A DNA stretch of 64,000 nt from Magnolia sinica (GCF_029962835.1 NC_080574.1:38631501-38695500); one strand, 5' to 3'. Positions 24,295-38,100 are shown, counted from the first letter of the stretch. The notes: generated by a model from the sequence alone, not told the origin. Numbers and translations are program-made.

Positions 24295-25870
24295 CTTTAT
24301 TTGAATCCAAAAGATGGCCCAGCTATAATGTATTTAAATGGTCAAGATCACCATCTTGGACAATGGACCCAAGACTCTAAAACGGGCTACAAAAGGTCCA
24401 AAGAAAGATAACATTGGGTTTAAGGATGGGCCTAAAAGGAAGATTAAATAAGTACCTGAAATTAGGTTAGATTCGGTAAGTCACGGGTCTAAAACTCGAC
24501 GCATGGAAATTCTAAAATTTCCTAAATTAGGCCTTACTTCAACACAAACAAGTCCAACTCGTATATGAAGAGTGTCATAGCCAAGCCCAAAACTCAACCC
24601 ATATCAAACATTTAAAGAAGCTCAACTCATAATAGTCAGCAAACTGACCCAGCAATGGGCTTGACATATGTCGAAAGTGGTAGCCAATCAATTGGAAATG
24701 AACCCAATTCTTGAATTATAGACATTAGCAATAGGCCCACATTTATACAATAGGCTTAAGGATTGATCCCTAAATTAACTAAAACGAGTCTAAAACTCAG
24801 CTCAAGATAGCCCGAGTCGGGCCCAAACAACTGGAATTGAACCAAAATCCTAACTCGTTTAAAATAACAAAACAGTCCCATAACCCAACCGACATCTCAA
24901 CACCTCCAAAAATAGAAACCCCTCTCACGCCAGGAGCCCTAGCCGCCATAGAACCCACCGCCCCTTGCTGGTTTAGAAACTCAGTGACCCATGCCAGAAT
25001 CGAAGGCCACTGACATTGCCTCCCTTATCCTCCTCCACCACAATTGCCTGCTTACTAAAATAGAAACCACCCTTGCCACTGGAGGCCCTTCACTGAAATC
25101 TCCACCAGCAAGAAACTGACGATCGCACACCGAAATAGGTGGTTGCATCCATTAATGGCCACCTGAAAATATGTTGGAAGAGGAAGACATGCAAAGGAAG
25201 GGAGATAGAGGTGGTTTGCCGTTGTTGAGAAAGAAGACTAAAGGCTAAAGAGGAGGCGAGGTAAAGAAGAGATTGCTGTTATTCTATGCAGCTAGAAAAC
25301 ATGGTTACACTTCATTAATCGTGAATCGTAACTACTATTACTGAAGAGGACAACCATGGCTACTAGAAAATGATGGGTTTTTTAATTAAGCTAAATAGGA
25401 GTCACGCTAGAATCCATGACTGTTGAAACCTAATTGCGGTTGTTGTCGCTGTTGGCAGATGCTGATGATCGGTGACCCTTCCTCCATAGCTATTGGCACA
25501 CAAAACAGGGCTGAGGTTTGGCAATTATGGGTGCCAAGGATATGGATCTGAAACGGACATGGTTTGGGATTGCCAAACTACACAGATTTGTGACTAGGGT
25601 TTAGAAAACCCTTTCCCATTCCACACTCTGACAAGCATGGTGCTCATCGGATTCTGACAATACAACCCTATTTCCATCAATTTTCTTTAATTGTGGCAAC
25701 AACTTGTTATTCATAACCACAAGGCAATGTACATGGTCAGCATGCGTAGTAAAAATTCCGGTCCTCAAACGGCTATTCCGTCCATAAATCTAATCAAGAA
25801 AGGTATAGAGGAGAAAACCCTTGCTCATTGCAAATATATCGAATTAATGTACAGTTGCTCTAATACTAAC
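23951..25870. other. Copia D internal decayed region with microsatellite
   Basis: No intact gene. A compound (AT)n-(GA)n microsatellite lies at 24204-24293. About 24300-25600 holds sequence rich in stop codons, consistent with decayed internal retroelement DNA. Confidence 0.4.
24204..24293. repeat. Compound (AT)n(GA)n microsatellite
   Basis: About 43 bp of alternating AT pass directly into about 49 bp of alternating GA, uninterrupted. Likely length-polymorphic. Confidence 0.97.
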
Positions 25871-26120
25871 TATAAACTAAATAGAGAAATAAGCAGATAG
25901 TCTATACATCAATAATGGACATTCCTAACTATAATATTAAACACGTACTTTGTTAGAGACATTCCCGATGCTGTAATGTTGTCAAGAGGGAATCTTGATC
26001 CTTTGCACCTTACACCCTTCTAAAAACCTCTCAATGGGGCCTAGGGTTTTTGTCTATATGGGTGAGGGAACCAAGACATGTACTTATAGAGTAGAGGGTC
26101 ACAGAAGCTTACCCATCACA

Positions 26121-28456
26121 TGTAATGTCTCAAATTTTTGTTATTTTGAATTTCTAAAAACCCATGAAGATTTTCATTATGATTAACTTATATTGTCATT
26201 TACTGACCATTAACACTCGATGCTAGCCTATAGGCAGGTGGTACCAATAAAAAAAACTACACAAATTTGATTAATCAACCATAGGAAACCAATGAATCCG
26301 ACACCGAGTTTAGCCACCTGATTTGTTCACATTGGGCCCAAATCTAGCTGACCTATCACTAAGTAATCGAGACAACCATAATTAAATAAAGATCTATCCA
26401 AAACCGAGACAACTAGGGGTCGGATCTTAATTAACAAACCAAACTGACCCAGTATTATTTTAACCTAAGAACCAACAGTTTAGGCTGATTATGTTCAAAT
26501 CATTATTTCTGTTAGTTGAGAATAAGCCACACTATGAACTTAGCTGATCCAAACCCTAATAATTGTGCACAAGAAATCTCGATACCCAATTCATTATGAA
26601 AATATCATGATTATCCAAACAAGTTCTAGACCGTTCGTTAGTGGGCCACTAAACCCAAGGCTATATAAATACGTTCGTATTAATGGGCTTGACATCCATC
26701 ATGGGACATCGAGCCGAGATCGTGTCTCGAATCGTTCAACTTAGACTCGTAAGGTGAGTGCTTGGGTTGTACGAATACCTTATATAAAAATCTGGAACTT
26801 AAGTGAAACTAGTCCATTTGTTCTTTCACAAAGTAGTAACTTTCAAACCGTCAATTCATGACCGAAGTCGGGGTGTCGACTAAATACATTTCTTCACACA
26901 TATCCATATAGGCACGACCCCGATTGATCATCGGTGACTATCCATCTAAGTTAGGGCCTTCCCGGTTAATTGACACGTCCAATCGTTAGATGGTTGTGTC
27001 CAAATATAGATCTCCTATTGGGACACTTATCACATGGCTTAGATTGACCCATATACCTCCTAGCGGGTTCCATTGGTTGGAAACAACCACTTCCAGGGTT
27101 AGTATGATGAATAAAGGACCATTGAGGCCATTTGTGCAACATCTAGCATTATAAATATCATTTCATTTCACACCCTCTCTCCTCGTACGAGTTTACCCTA
27201 GAGAGAGAGAGAAAGAGAAGAGAAAGAGAGAAAGAGGAGGGAGATTTTAGAGTGTTCTTGATGAATTCTCTTCAATAAAGCTTTAACCTTGACCGTTCTC
27301 CTCCGCTGAATCCATCCAACTTGCGATCGAGACATAAGAAACGAATCCCACTTTCTAGTGTAGGTTTTTCTAGATGAAATTGCATGAATCTTATTTAATT
27401 GCTTTTAAATTAGTATACGAATCATTTTCTCCAAATTCCTAATCCTATGAGCACTTTGAGTTGGGTAAATCATTGTAAAGGTGTGGACCATTATGCCTAA
27501 GTTTCCATTTATCGACCCTTGAGGGTCTCAGTTAATGATGTCTTGTGGTGAATGGTTTGGAAATAGCTAGCATGTCTATATTTCGAGTTTGATTGAAATA
27601 TACTATTAGTTGGATATGAATGCTCACATACTTGATAAAATGTCTGAGTGGTGTAATGTATTGCTTTGTCGATGCTCACATACTTGATTTAATGCTTAAG
27701 TAGTTGTATTACTTTATACATGCCCATATATTTGATTTAACGCTTTAGTGAATGTAGTACCCTATGGATGCTCACATGTTTGATGAAATGCCTAGGTGAT
27801 TGTATAGTAGAACATATGATATAATTTCGTTATGTAATATTTATTCCATAGCGATACTTAAGATTGCTACGATGTTAGGTCAGTTGGCCAACCGCCTAAA
27901 CTAAATGGGTGACCCAAGTTGGATAGCCACTTTAAACTTATTTGATCGACCCGGGATGAACACAGACAACCGACAGTAGTTGGATTACCTGGGATGCTTA
28001 CACCGAATACCGGTTGTGTCAGTGTTCTCCTAGGTCAATAAAATTAGTCCCCTAGTCGACTAATCGTGTATGTTCAAAATGTGTGACACGACCAAATAGA
28101 CTCTAGGATACCCCGTTCCCAATAGATGAGTCCATTCATAACCGTTAGTACGATACAAGCCCACTAAGACTCATGAGCGGGCATGGTGGTACGAGACACC
28201 GTATCTGAGCTATCGGCCTACATTAGGGCGATGAGCCTTCCCGTATGACCAGTGAGCACTAATGGAGGTGATAGATCATTGTTCGAATGACTCTCTTCAA
28301 ATTACCCAGCCGATGGTTCCGCGCTAGAGTACCATTCGAATGACTTGGGCGTGAATTAAATTGAGTGACGAGCCATTTCCTTTATGATGATTTGATTTTA
28401 TGTGACAAGCCCGCACCTCAAAATTAAGTGATCATACTCGGTGTTTAGGTATCGAC
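26121..28456. mobile_element. Putative solo LTR inserted in copia D LTR
   Basis: About 2.3 kb interrupts the right copia D LTR relative to its left partner. It starts TGTAATGTCTC. TCACA flanks both sides (26116-26120 and 28457-28461). A TATAAATA box occurs near 27151, followed by a CT/GA-rich leader, as in LTR promoters. The inferred right terminus is not CA, so the exact end may be off by a few bases. No coding domain. Confidence 0.5.
27612..27805 (+). repeat. Four degenerate tandem units of about 56 bp
   Basis: Repeated pattern ATGCTCACATACTTGAT--AATG-CT-AGTG-TTGTA, with starts near 27612, 27670, 27720 and 27767. They lie inside the putative solo LTR. Confidence 0.75.
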
Positions 28457-28659
28457 TCACACTGAGTTGATCCGCATACATTTGGGTATCATGGCGTACC
28501 TTTGTATATGGAATACGGTTTAAGTATTCTGCCCCGAACCTATATACAATTATCACAACTGTAGTGGGGCCCACTGAAATGCTCAATCTAAATAATCTAA
28601 CAGTCATATCAAAATTGATGATCACATGTGGCCCACTTAGTAAGAGTCTTACATTAATA

Positions 28660-29960
28660 GCAACATAGTCCTTTCCCCTTTGAGAACCTTCTTCTTGAAC
28701 ATTCCTTTACCGGTGGCTTCCATGTGCGAGGGTTGCAACCCCTTAAGCTTATGTGGTTGACTATCAGCTGCGTAAGTCACAAAGAGTTGATAAAAAGTTT
28801 CAAATGATTGGTCATGGTGTCCATTACCATTGAGCCCTCAAAATCGCATTGTAGCCACCTAGGTTGAGCAAGAAGAATTTTGTTGTGTTAATGAAACCTT
28901 CGATTTGAATGGTTAGTCCAACATACCTTCCCTTATTGGCAAGGCGATCTCCATTAGCTACCATTATCTCAAATGGAGCAACACTTTAAACAAGTACCTA
29001 GGCCTTACAAACGGCCTTGAGATCCATGAAATTATGCGTGCTTCTGCTGTCAACTAGTACCATAATTGGTTGCCGTCGTAAAAGTCCTCCAACTTGTACC
29101 ATTTGCAGAGCAATCAAATTATAGATGGCCTGAAGTGATATCTCTAGTGAGGCCTCTTTTGAGTTAGTTAGATCATCTTCAATCACTTAAGTAGCTTCAT
29201 CGATCCCCCCCTTTTGGCCATGACCCTTCTATTAAAAAATATATTTTTAAAATTTTTTTGAACATGTGGTTAGGGTGGAACTTTTCTTCACAGTTTTAGC
29301 AGAGTCCCTTCTCTCTCATTTCCTTTGCTTCAACAGCGACAACTGCTTGATGAGAGGCAGTAACTCTCCTCCTGGAGCGAGCCAATCCTATGGCGTCAGA
29401 CTGGATCTACCTGCATCGTACCTCCAACTTCTTCTCTTGGAGCAAGCCAATCCCATGGCATCAAACAACGATGTAGGATGGAACATCTAAATGTCGAGGC
29501 GTATCTTGTTCTTTAATCCGTAGATGAAATAATTCAATTGAAAGGCCTCATTGAGCTCATCTGTACAGTTAGCAAACCTTTCAAATTGGTTTTGATAATC
29601 CCAAACTGTGGTTGTCTAATGTAGTTTCATAAGGAATCCCTCATAATCCTCATACTTCGTAGGTCCAAACCTCGTGTTAAGTGCTATGACAAACTCCACC
29701 CACTCCAAATGAGTCTAGAACTTCTCATACCAGTAAAATCATTACAGAACCTCCCCCTCCATATGGAAGGAGGTGATGACAAGTTATTGTTCCATAGCGG
29801 TGTTATGATAAGCAAAGAACTATTCTACACGATATACCTAATTAGACGAGTCAATTCCGTCGAATCGAAAAAAACAAGATGCATAGCTTGTGTCTGTATA
29901 ACCCCTCCTGCACAGATTGCCCTAAATTCATTCTAAAGGTGGCGATTAACTAATCATCTA
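28660..29960 (-). pseudogene. Ty3/gypsy gag and protease remnant
   Basis: Complement reading shows a retrotransposon gag block (WVEFVIALNTRFGPTKYED, then FERFANCTDELNEAFQ, then FIYGLKNKI) at about 29500-29720. A broken zinc knuckle (NCEEKFHPNH) lies near 29250-29290. A protease with LVDSRSTHNFMD lies at 28998-29186. The catalytic DSG reads DSR and the knuckle contains a stop. This is a different superfamily from the copias around it. Confidence 0.82.
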
Positions 29961-30120
29961 CTAGATGCATATACTTTATCTCGCATCAGGTTTTGGGATA
30001 TTTAATAGTACTTGAGATTGATTAATTGAAGGATCTCGCCAAGCCGCTGCATATGTTGCCCAGTGGCATCTTAAAGCTACTTCCTCCATTTTTGTTGCTC
30101 TTATACCATTAGTCATTTCT

Positions 30121-30784
30121 TATTGCGGGACCGCGAAAGCATATAGAGATGAATTTAGGATAGTAATCCAATAGCACCAAGCAAACACAAAGAGAACACA
30201 ACAATTTAACGTAGAAAACTCTTTTGGAAAAAAACCACGGCACGAAACGACAAATGATCACTATGAAAGCATAAATTACAAAGTAAAGAACTTACCCGAT
30301 TCAAACAACCTCGAATCTCACCTTTGCTACACCCTTTAAAACCCTTAGATGATTTAAAAACCCTAAAATCTCCCTTAATATACTCCCAATTTCGATTGCA
30401 CTCTAATATATTGCCTTTGGAGGAACACAATCAAAATAGGAAATAAAATCCCAAAAATTCGTAGTTCTGCGAAAATCTGCGCAAAATCTGTCGATGGCAT
30501 CGAACACTTATCGATGGCATCAAAACTAATCCTTCGATAGCATCGAACTAACACCTTAACTATCCAAAGACAAAACATAATTTTTCAGAAATTCTCGATG
30601 ACATCGAACACTCATCGATGGCATCGAAAAGCTACCCAGTTAGTCAAGCGACCAACTGAAGAAAATCTGAAAAATATCAATGGGATTGAGAACTGTTTGA
30701 TACCATCGAAGGTGACATCGAACAGACTATCGATGGCATCAACAGACCCAATAACAGACTCGATTTAAGACATCTATTACAACA
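30121..30784 (-). repeat. 3' LTR of copia B
   Basis: Plus strand TATTGCGGGACCGCG to TATTACAACA. It matches 41525-42163, including a GATGGCATCGAA-rich stretch. Its start reads TA where the partner LTR has TG. A small direct repeat of TCGATGGCATCGAA motifs lies at about 30490-30740. Confidence 0.88.
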
Positions 30785-31019
30785 ATCTCCAGCATGTCTT
30801 CAATCTTCAATTATGTAGCTTCTTATCCACTTCTCTTATCTCTGCCTTGCATCATAGATACACCAACGCTTCTTGTATACACTCCGTTTTCTTTTATGCC
30901 ATCATTAAGCCCAGAAAAGTCACATAGAACTTGAGCTTCTCTATAGGAACCACCTTGGTGAGCATGTCTATCGGATTGTGAATTTTCTCAAGAGTTATGA
31001 CTCCTTCCTCAAGCACCTA

Positions 31020-31349
31020 TCAGATAAGGTGGTGACAAACATCAATGTATTTAGTATGTGAGTGATAAACATAATTTTTAGCCAAATTGATAGCGCCCTC
31101 GCTATCACAATTAATCGACACGACCTCCTGCTGAAGCCCCAACTGATTTATCATGCCTCTTAACAAAACATCTTCTTTGAATGCTTCCATCACTGCCATA
31201 TAATCAGCTTTTGTTGTGGAAAGAGCCACCACAAACTGAAGCTTTAACATCCAACTAATTCCTCCACCCGCAAGTACAAATGAGTAACCTGAAGTCGACT
31301 TCTTAGAATCCACATTGCCTGCATAGTTTGAATCCACATGCCCTACCAA
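31020..31349 (-). pseudogene. Copia B RNase H
   Basis: Contains YAGNVDSKKSTSGYSFVLAGG, then STTKADYMAVMEAFKE and NCDSEGAINLAKN. These are the copia RNase H blocks, with most acidic residues present. In the consensus the second block reads ST-EAEY. It follows RT after a gap with stops. Confidence 0.9.
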
Positions 31350-31585
31350 ATTTGCCCTGTCTTCTTAAAAGTTAAGACATATTCTTTTATACCTTGAATG
31401 TATTAAAGTAGCCATTTCACTGCTTTCCAATGTTGCTTGCTAGGGTTTGACATATATCTGCTTATAACACCGACTGCCTATGAAATATCTGGTCTCGTAC
31501 AGATCATGACATACATTAAACTGTCAAAATTGCCAACCGCATTCGAATAAGACAAACGAAACATATCTTATTTTTCTTCATTAGA

Positions 31586-32326
31586 TTAAGGACATTGTTT
31601 CGAGGAAAACTTGAAGTGAGCCGCGTGGCGAACGCTGACTGGCTTCACCTTATCCATTCCATACTTGATTAATACCTCTTCAAGATATTTTGTCTGTGAT
31701 AACCAAAGCCTTCTTCTCCTCTTGTCTCTATGTATATCAATGCCGAGAACCCTCTTTATAGCTCCCAAATCTTTCATCTCAAATGTCCCTGATAACCGAG
31801 TCTTCAGTACGTTGATTTCAGATATATCATGATTGGCGATTAATATATCATTAACATACAATACTAGGATGATGAATTTGCCATCACTCAGTGTCTTGTA
31901 ATAGACACAGTGATCGTATTCACTCCTGGTAAATTTCTGACTGAATATGAAAGAATCAAATTTTTTATACCACTTCTTAAGCGATTGTTTTAGGACGTAC
32001 AATGACCTCATTAACCTATAAACTTTGTTATCTGTCCCTTTAACTTCATAGCCCTCTGGTTGCTTCATGTAGATTTGTTCTTCCAACTCCCCATGAAGGA
32101 ATACAGTCTTGACATCCATCTGTTCCAACTTAAGATCGTATTGAACAACCGGTGTCAACACGAATATGATAAACACCTGCTTAATCATCGGCGTGAATAT
32201 CTCTGTGAAGTTGATTCCTTCTCTTTGAGCATAACCCTTCGCTAGCAACCTCGTTTGGTATCTATCATGTTTTCTTTTAAATAACCACTTGCATCCAATC
32301 GCTTTTCGGCCCACCGGTAGCTCCAC
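31586..32326 (-). pseudogene. Copia B reverse transcriptase
   Basis: Open for 246 codons: RKAIGCKWLFKRK, RLLAKGYAQREGINF, MDVKTVFLHGELEEQIYM, then SLYVLKQS. The polymerase motif reads LYVNDILIA, so the first catalytic Asp of YVDD is Asn. A later EMKDLG-IKRVLGIDI block is normal. The substitution alone should remove activity. Upstream it is cut off from integrase by the solo LTR at 32611. Confidence 0.9.
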
Positions 32327-32610
32327 TAGCTCCTATGTGTGGTTCTTGTATAAAGAATCAATCTGTGGTTCTTGTATAAAGAATCAATCTTATTGTCCAT
32401 AGTCGCCTTTCACTTTTCTACATCAGGTTCATCAAGAGCATCCTGAATAGTAGACATGTTTCCCTTAACGTGTATGCGATATTAGAGTCGTCCCTATATC
32501 ATGCCGGTAATCTGTGATCTTGCGGTGGGTTTCTTCTTACATGTGGTTGCTCTACCTGCACTTGTACCTCTGTCTGTGCATCTGTCTCTACCTGATTATC
32601 ATTTGTGTCA

Positions 32611-34753
32611 TGTTGAGGGTCGAATATTGCATATCAGACCCCAGTTATTGTCAGGATTTACAAACATAGTACTGTTTATCGACTTGATTTAATCATGTTT
32701 GTGATGCAGGGCGTATTCATGAGCCTGGACTGAAAAATGATGCTAAATGTATGGATTGACGCTCTGAATTCACCAAGGCATAGGACGGGACTCCAGAGGA
32801 CCAAGCTTGAAGAATTTACAAGCCAGAAATCAGAGAAATTCCAGCCAACAGGCCTAGAAGACGTAGAGAATGCAAGATCACAGGGTTCCCACCATTAGAT
32901 CGGTTTGAAACTCCATACGTACCCTGAGGACCATAAATGAACCGTACACATCAATTTTCAGCTCCTGGATCACTGTGAAAGTGGCCCAACGAACAGATCA
33001 GCCACCAAAACAGTGATATGGGGCCCGCCTGTTATCTGGATATGCTTCAAAGTTAGTCTTGGCGGTTTAAATGAGATGGGACAACAGATGGACGGATCGG
33101 ATTTCACATATACATCAATACGGGACCCACTTTGCATGCCAGGAGTGCACGGGCGACTGTGCACGCGCTGTGCACTGAATTAACACGAGCGGTCAAAACA
33201 GCGTTTGACCGCAACTCGCTGCACGCAACAGAGAGTTCTCTGTTTCATAAAACCGGTTCCTGCGATCTTGTAGTGGGCCACCATCTGAAGTCTTCAGGAA
33301 GATCTGGTCCGTTCAGTAGTTTCTAAAAGCGCAGCTAAGGCGGACCTAGGAGAGATAATTTAAAGAGGACAGCTTGATCGGTTTTCAACCGTCCAAACGC
33401 AGGACGGACGGTAGGGAGAAAAGTCGGTGGGCCACACCGAAATCAATGTAAAAACTGACCATTCCCAACTGGTTTCTCGAGGGAAAACCGGTGGAGGGCT
33501 TGGATCTCTCATTTGAAACAGATAGTGGACCCCACCATCGTCACAGCGTAATAGCTACGCACCCTGTTTTGCGTCCGGGAAACCCAGAAATTCCGGACTG
33601 TTTTGCGGATTTGGCGAGGATCGGTTCGACGATTTGAGCCGTTCAAAACCTCTCCAAGGAAGTGCCGAATCGTGGCAAGAAGACTGAACGTCTTAAGATT
33701 GTTTTTTTTTTGGCCGAAAAGATGAGCCGACGCAAGTCAGTTTCCAAGCTGGCTGACTGCGTGCTGCGGAAGGAGATGACGCACTCCGCGTCTGACTCCA
33801 ACTGGGTCGGTTCCTTGCAACTGACCTATCCAGCGACGCCTCTGCTGATATAAGGAAGAAAATAGAGAGAGAGAAGGGGTGGTGGATGGGAGGTTGGAGG
33901 AAGAATCGGCTTGGCTTTTTTGGAAAGAAAAAAAAAAGGAAGCTGGAAGTGATATGGGACAGGGCTGGATGTAGCTGCACGGGAGCACAGGGAGAGAGAG
34001 AGTTAGTACTTATTTTTCTTCTTCTTTTCTTCTCTTTTTGTCTATTTTGAACCTAGCCTAATCATGTTCGTGACCGGCTAAACTTCTTAGCTAGGGCTAA
34101 GAGGTGAAGCTTGTAGTCTGATGGGAGAGATGTTGTTTGTGCCTTTTTGATTAAATTGAAGAGGTTTTTCATGTAATTTTAATATGGGAATATTTTTAGT
34201 TTTTAATGGCCTGTTGTGACTGAAATTACAATGGGTTTGCTATGGCTTTGAGTATTTCTTTTTCCTTATTTTGATTATGACGTCAGGAAGCCCTGTTGTT
34301 CGCCATCGTCTCCTGGATATGGTTGGATGACGGTACCCTTCCTGACCTTCATAGCATGTTGATTGGTTGGTAATTAATTTAATCCTTTTGTTAACTTTGT
34401 CTCCTGGGCATGGTTTAGTTATGGAATCCATTCTAATTCATATACCTTTCATCTCTTTAGAATTATATCAGAAGAAGTTCAGTTTAATTTTCATGATTTT
34501 TGAAGCAGGCATAAGATCTCCCTGATCTCTAAGTGGATCCTCTGAATCCCTAGTTTCCTTCCTCTAAATTCTTTAAGTTTTCCATTAATCTTTCACCATT
34601 ATTCATCAATTTATATTTGATTTAGATTGCATCTTAGTCTAGTTCTATTTCTTCCTAGTTTCAGGAAACGTACAAGTTTTAGTCCCTGTGGATTCGACCT
34701 CAGTCTTACCGAGTTTATTACTACATCACAACCCTACACTTGGGGAGTAAACA
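32611..34753 (+). mobile_element. Solo Athila-like LTR (2.1 kb)
   Basis: Begins TGTTGAGGGTCGAATATTGC and ends GGGGAGTAAACA. It is flanked by a perfect 5-bp TGTCA duplication (32606-32610 and 34754-34758). It aligns along its length with the LTR at 15240-17440, for example CTAGGGCTAAGAGGTGAAGC and CAGTCTTACCGAGTTTATTA. No primer site or internal sequence follows, so recombination has left a solo LTR. It sits in the copia B integrase-RT linker. Confidence 0.92.
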
Positions 34754-35199
34754 TGTCAATCTGGACATCTATAATCAACATTTCTAGTTCCTTTTGTTCC
34801 TTTTAATCATTCTTGTAGAGTAGGAAGCTTTCATCGAATCTGACGTTATGACTATTGATGACCTTGCATGTGGACTTGTCGTATAACCTGTAACCTTTCA
34901 TGCCAACACCATAGCCAACAAAGATGTACTTTTTTGGCTCTATGGTCTAGCTTATCCTTTTTAATTAACGATGCATGAGAGTAATCCTCACAACCAAATA
35001 TGTACAAATCTAAGTAGTCCATCTTATGACCACTTCATACTTCCTATAGGCTTATAATCAAATGTCCTAGAAGGGGACCGGTTCACCAAATAGCAACCCA
35101 TGTTAACGGCCTCAGTCCATAGGTCTTTGCCCAACCTAGCATTACTTAACATGCATCAGGCCCTCTACAAGAAAGTCTGATTCATCCACTCAGCTACAC
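34754..35199 (-). pseudogene. Copia B integrase C-terminal segment
   Basis: Between the two solo LTRs, the complement reads VAEWMNQTFL, then SNARLGKDLWTEAVNMGCYLVNRSPS, with several stops. This matches copia integrase sequence that should follow the core at 39759-40169. It shows that the 35200-39749 insertion split the integrase. Confidence 0.8.
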
Positions 35200-38100
35200 T
35201 ATAAGACCCGTATCCTAGTCTGTACTATTCTGTAGACTCCCGCAATCCTTCCCGTTGAGTTCTGGCAACCGGTGACCTATGATCGGCGTTTGCGCGCGAC
35301 CGTAGGTCGAATCCCGTAGATTTGAGTCGGCTTAATCTGAGACTTGTACCATTACGACCGCACCGTTGCCACAGTTCCAACGCCGTGACTCACGCACTGA
35401 CCCGATACCCAGGTAAAAAGATATGGGCCCGCGTTTATTTCGAGGAAAACACCGCGCATTTGCAATCCCAAGAGAATCTTTACAACATGTCCCATCAATC
35501 AATCACTTAAATCAATCAATCAATCACCTCATGTCAAGTACAAGAGCACCCATACTTCCTTTCTCCACAAGTCAAGCAACCACCAAGTCAACCAACCTCT
35601 CACCTCACCCATCACTCACCTCACATCCATCACCCATCACTCTCTCTCCTTACAACCCTCTCTCTCTCATTTCTCAAATTTCTAAGCAACACCAAAGAAG
35701 AGAAATGTCGTGGATGTCTATGCTATTCCAAGAGAGAAAAGAGTGTTGTGTGGCCCACTTTCCATCCCAAAAATTCATCATCCTAGCCCTTCATTTCTCA
35801 TCCTCTCCATCAAAGTGAAGCATAAGGAGATTGGTTTTCCATCAGACCAAGAAGATCAAACGGCGAGTGCTTCTATAGGCTAGTTTTCATATTTTTATGA
35901 TGGGCCAAGTGAGGCCTACCGATCGATGGTATGGATCTCACTTTGGACCCTAAGATGTAGCCGATGGCCCACCTTGATTATCATGGTTATTTCATGATGG
36001 GGTCATTCTCCATGGACCCCGTCATAATGTTTACTTTCTAGTTTGAAAGGGGGTCATCTAGACATTCTATTTCGGTGGAGAAAGGATCTCCACCGTTGAT
36101 TTTGATCGGTGGGCCCATAAGAAATGGGACCCACTTGATCTATGTTTTAAATCATGCAAGGGAGGGTCCATAGTGGCGGGGTCCCTCCATCACTCGATCT
36201 CTCTCTTTCTCTCTCCCTCTCTCTCTCCTTCCTTTGATCATTTTGTGGCCCACATGATGAGTGTAGGAGATATCTAACCATCCATCAAGTGGACCCCATG
36301 GCTGTCCAAGCCATGTGGGCCCTATCCTTTGATAATGGGAAGAACACAAACATCATATTTATATTGGTGGGCCACGTCTACGTGGGGCCCACCTTACATA
36401 TATATGTTTTATGGCCAAGCTGTCCAGTGTTCAGGGATGCTGGATGTGAATTGTAAAAAAAAAAAGAAAAAAGAAAAAGAAAATAGAGATTTTCTTGGTT
36501 TTGGGGTGGATTGCTCATGTAGGCCCCACCTTAATGTATGTGTTTAATCCATGCCGTCCATTCCATTCTCCAGGTCATTTTAAGCGTTGAGACGAAAAAT
36601 GAAGCTAATCTGATCATTTGGTGGGCCATAGCATAGAAGATAGTAGCTGTACCGTTGAAATCCACTCCAATGTTTTTGTATTCTGAAATATGCTCAATAT
36701 TGGGCTTGTTTGGCTTGTCTTGAGCCCTAGCGACCAATGGTTGGGTCGGATCCACCTGATGCGGGCCCCACGTTTTAAAAACTGCGAGAAATTTTTTTTT
36801 AGAATTAAAAAAAAAGTATATGCAACAGCCCTGCCGCTGACGTCCAGCGGAAGTATAGCAGGGCGTTGCTGCGCTGCCGCGTGGACGGTCGGCCAGGGAC
36901 CGTGGGTCCCCAAACATGGCCCCCACCGTGATGTGTTTTGAATATCCACACCGTCCATTTTGTAGGCCCCCTCAAGGCAGTGGGCCACCCCAAGAATCAG
37001 CTGTATACACAGCTCAAGTGGCCCACATCATAGGAAACAACGATGATTGAACATCAGCCATTTAAACCCTTTTTGGGTATCACAGAAGTTTTGGATTAAC
37101 ATGAAATTTGTTTCTCCCTTTCATCCAGGTCCGTGTGACCTTATCAACGGTTGGATGTCAAATAAGCGTTATGGTGGGCCCCACGTGGGACCTACAGTGA
37201 TGTATGTGTTTTATTCACACTGTCCAAGTGGACGGTAGAACCCCCCTGTGTCGTATATGTTTTATCTATGCTGTCCAGCCACTTTGGCTGGGCTGCTGGA
37301 CGACAGGGGACCCACTATGGGGTATGCTTTGTCCATGCCGTCTATCCCTATGGGACCTGTGTTGGATCTAAGCCGTCCAACCATTTTGAAAGTGCATTTT
37401 AGGGCTTGAGACTAAGAAAGAGTCAGATCTAAGCTTCAAGTGGACCCCACCATTGAAAATAGTGGAGACAATGACATTCACCGTTCAAACCTCTTAGGAG
37501 CCACATTAGCTTCCAATTAAGCTTATATTTTGCTTTCACTTCATCTAGCTCTATGTTAACTTATGAATTTGGTTGGATCTCAAGCACATCACAACGGACC
37601 ACTTCGTGATATGATCATCCATTGAGGCCCACTTTGATGTATTTTGTGGCCATCTATGAGGCCCACCTTGATGTACTTTGTGGCCCATCCGTCAGGCCCA
37701 CTTTGATGTATTTTGTAGCCTAATCGAGAGGCCTACTTTGATATACATATGACTCATCAAGATGTATCTTTGACCCATGAGAGGGGCCCACCTGTTGCGT
37801 GTATTGAGGCCCATTGTGATGTATTAGGGCCCATGGGTTGAGGCCCATTTGATGTATTTGAGGCCCAATGGGATGTATACAAGGTCTATTGCATTGTGTA
37901 ATTCCACCATGGGTTATGTAATGACATTTATGGCGGGCCATGCCTTGAGAGCAATGTTGGTTTGACGTCTACATTGTAAGAATAATGTTGGTTAAATGTC
38001 CGCATTATAACTCTCCCTAGGGCCCATTGATAGGCCCATACTTGTTGTGTGTAGGCCATCAAGGCCCATCTTCGTTGTGAGGATAGTTCATCATCATATA

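Larger units (their letters stand above)
20838..28653 (-). mobile_element. Ty1/copia element D, heavily decayed
   Basis: Similar terminal blocks lie at 20838-21274 and at 25871-28653; the latter is split by an insertion of about 2.3 kb. Shared phrases include CTTACACCCTTCT, ACCAAGACATGTA, TATAGAGTAGAGGG and ATCACAACTGTAGTGGGG. Next to the right block, GTATTAGAGCA (complement of about 25856-25867) resembles the tRNA-iMet primer site, and a purine tract borders the left block, giving minus orientation. Copia RT lies between. No convincing target duplication was found, so the outer edges are approximate. Confidence 0.65.

Noticed and set aside
33662..33988. ORFs inside the Athila-like solo LTR on both strands
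   Set aside because: They lie in LTR sequence lacking any domain. The matching LTR at 15240-17440 does not preserve them.
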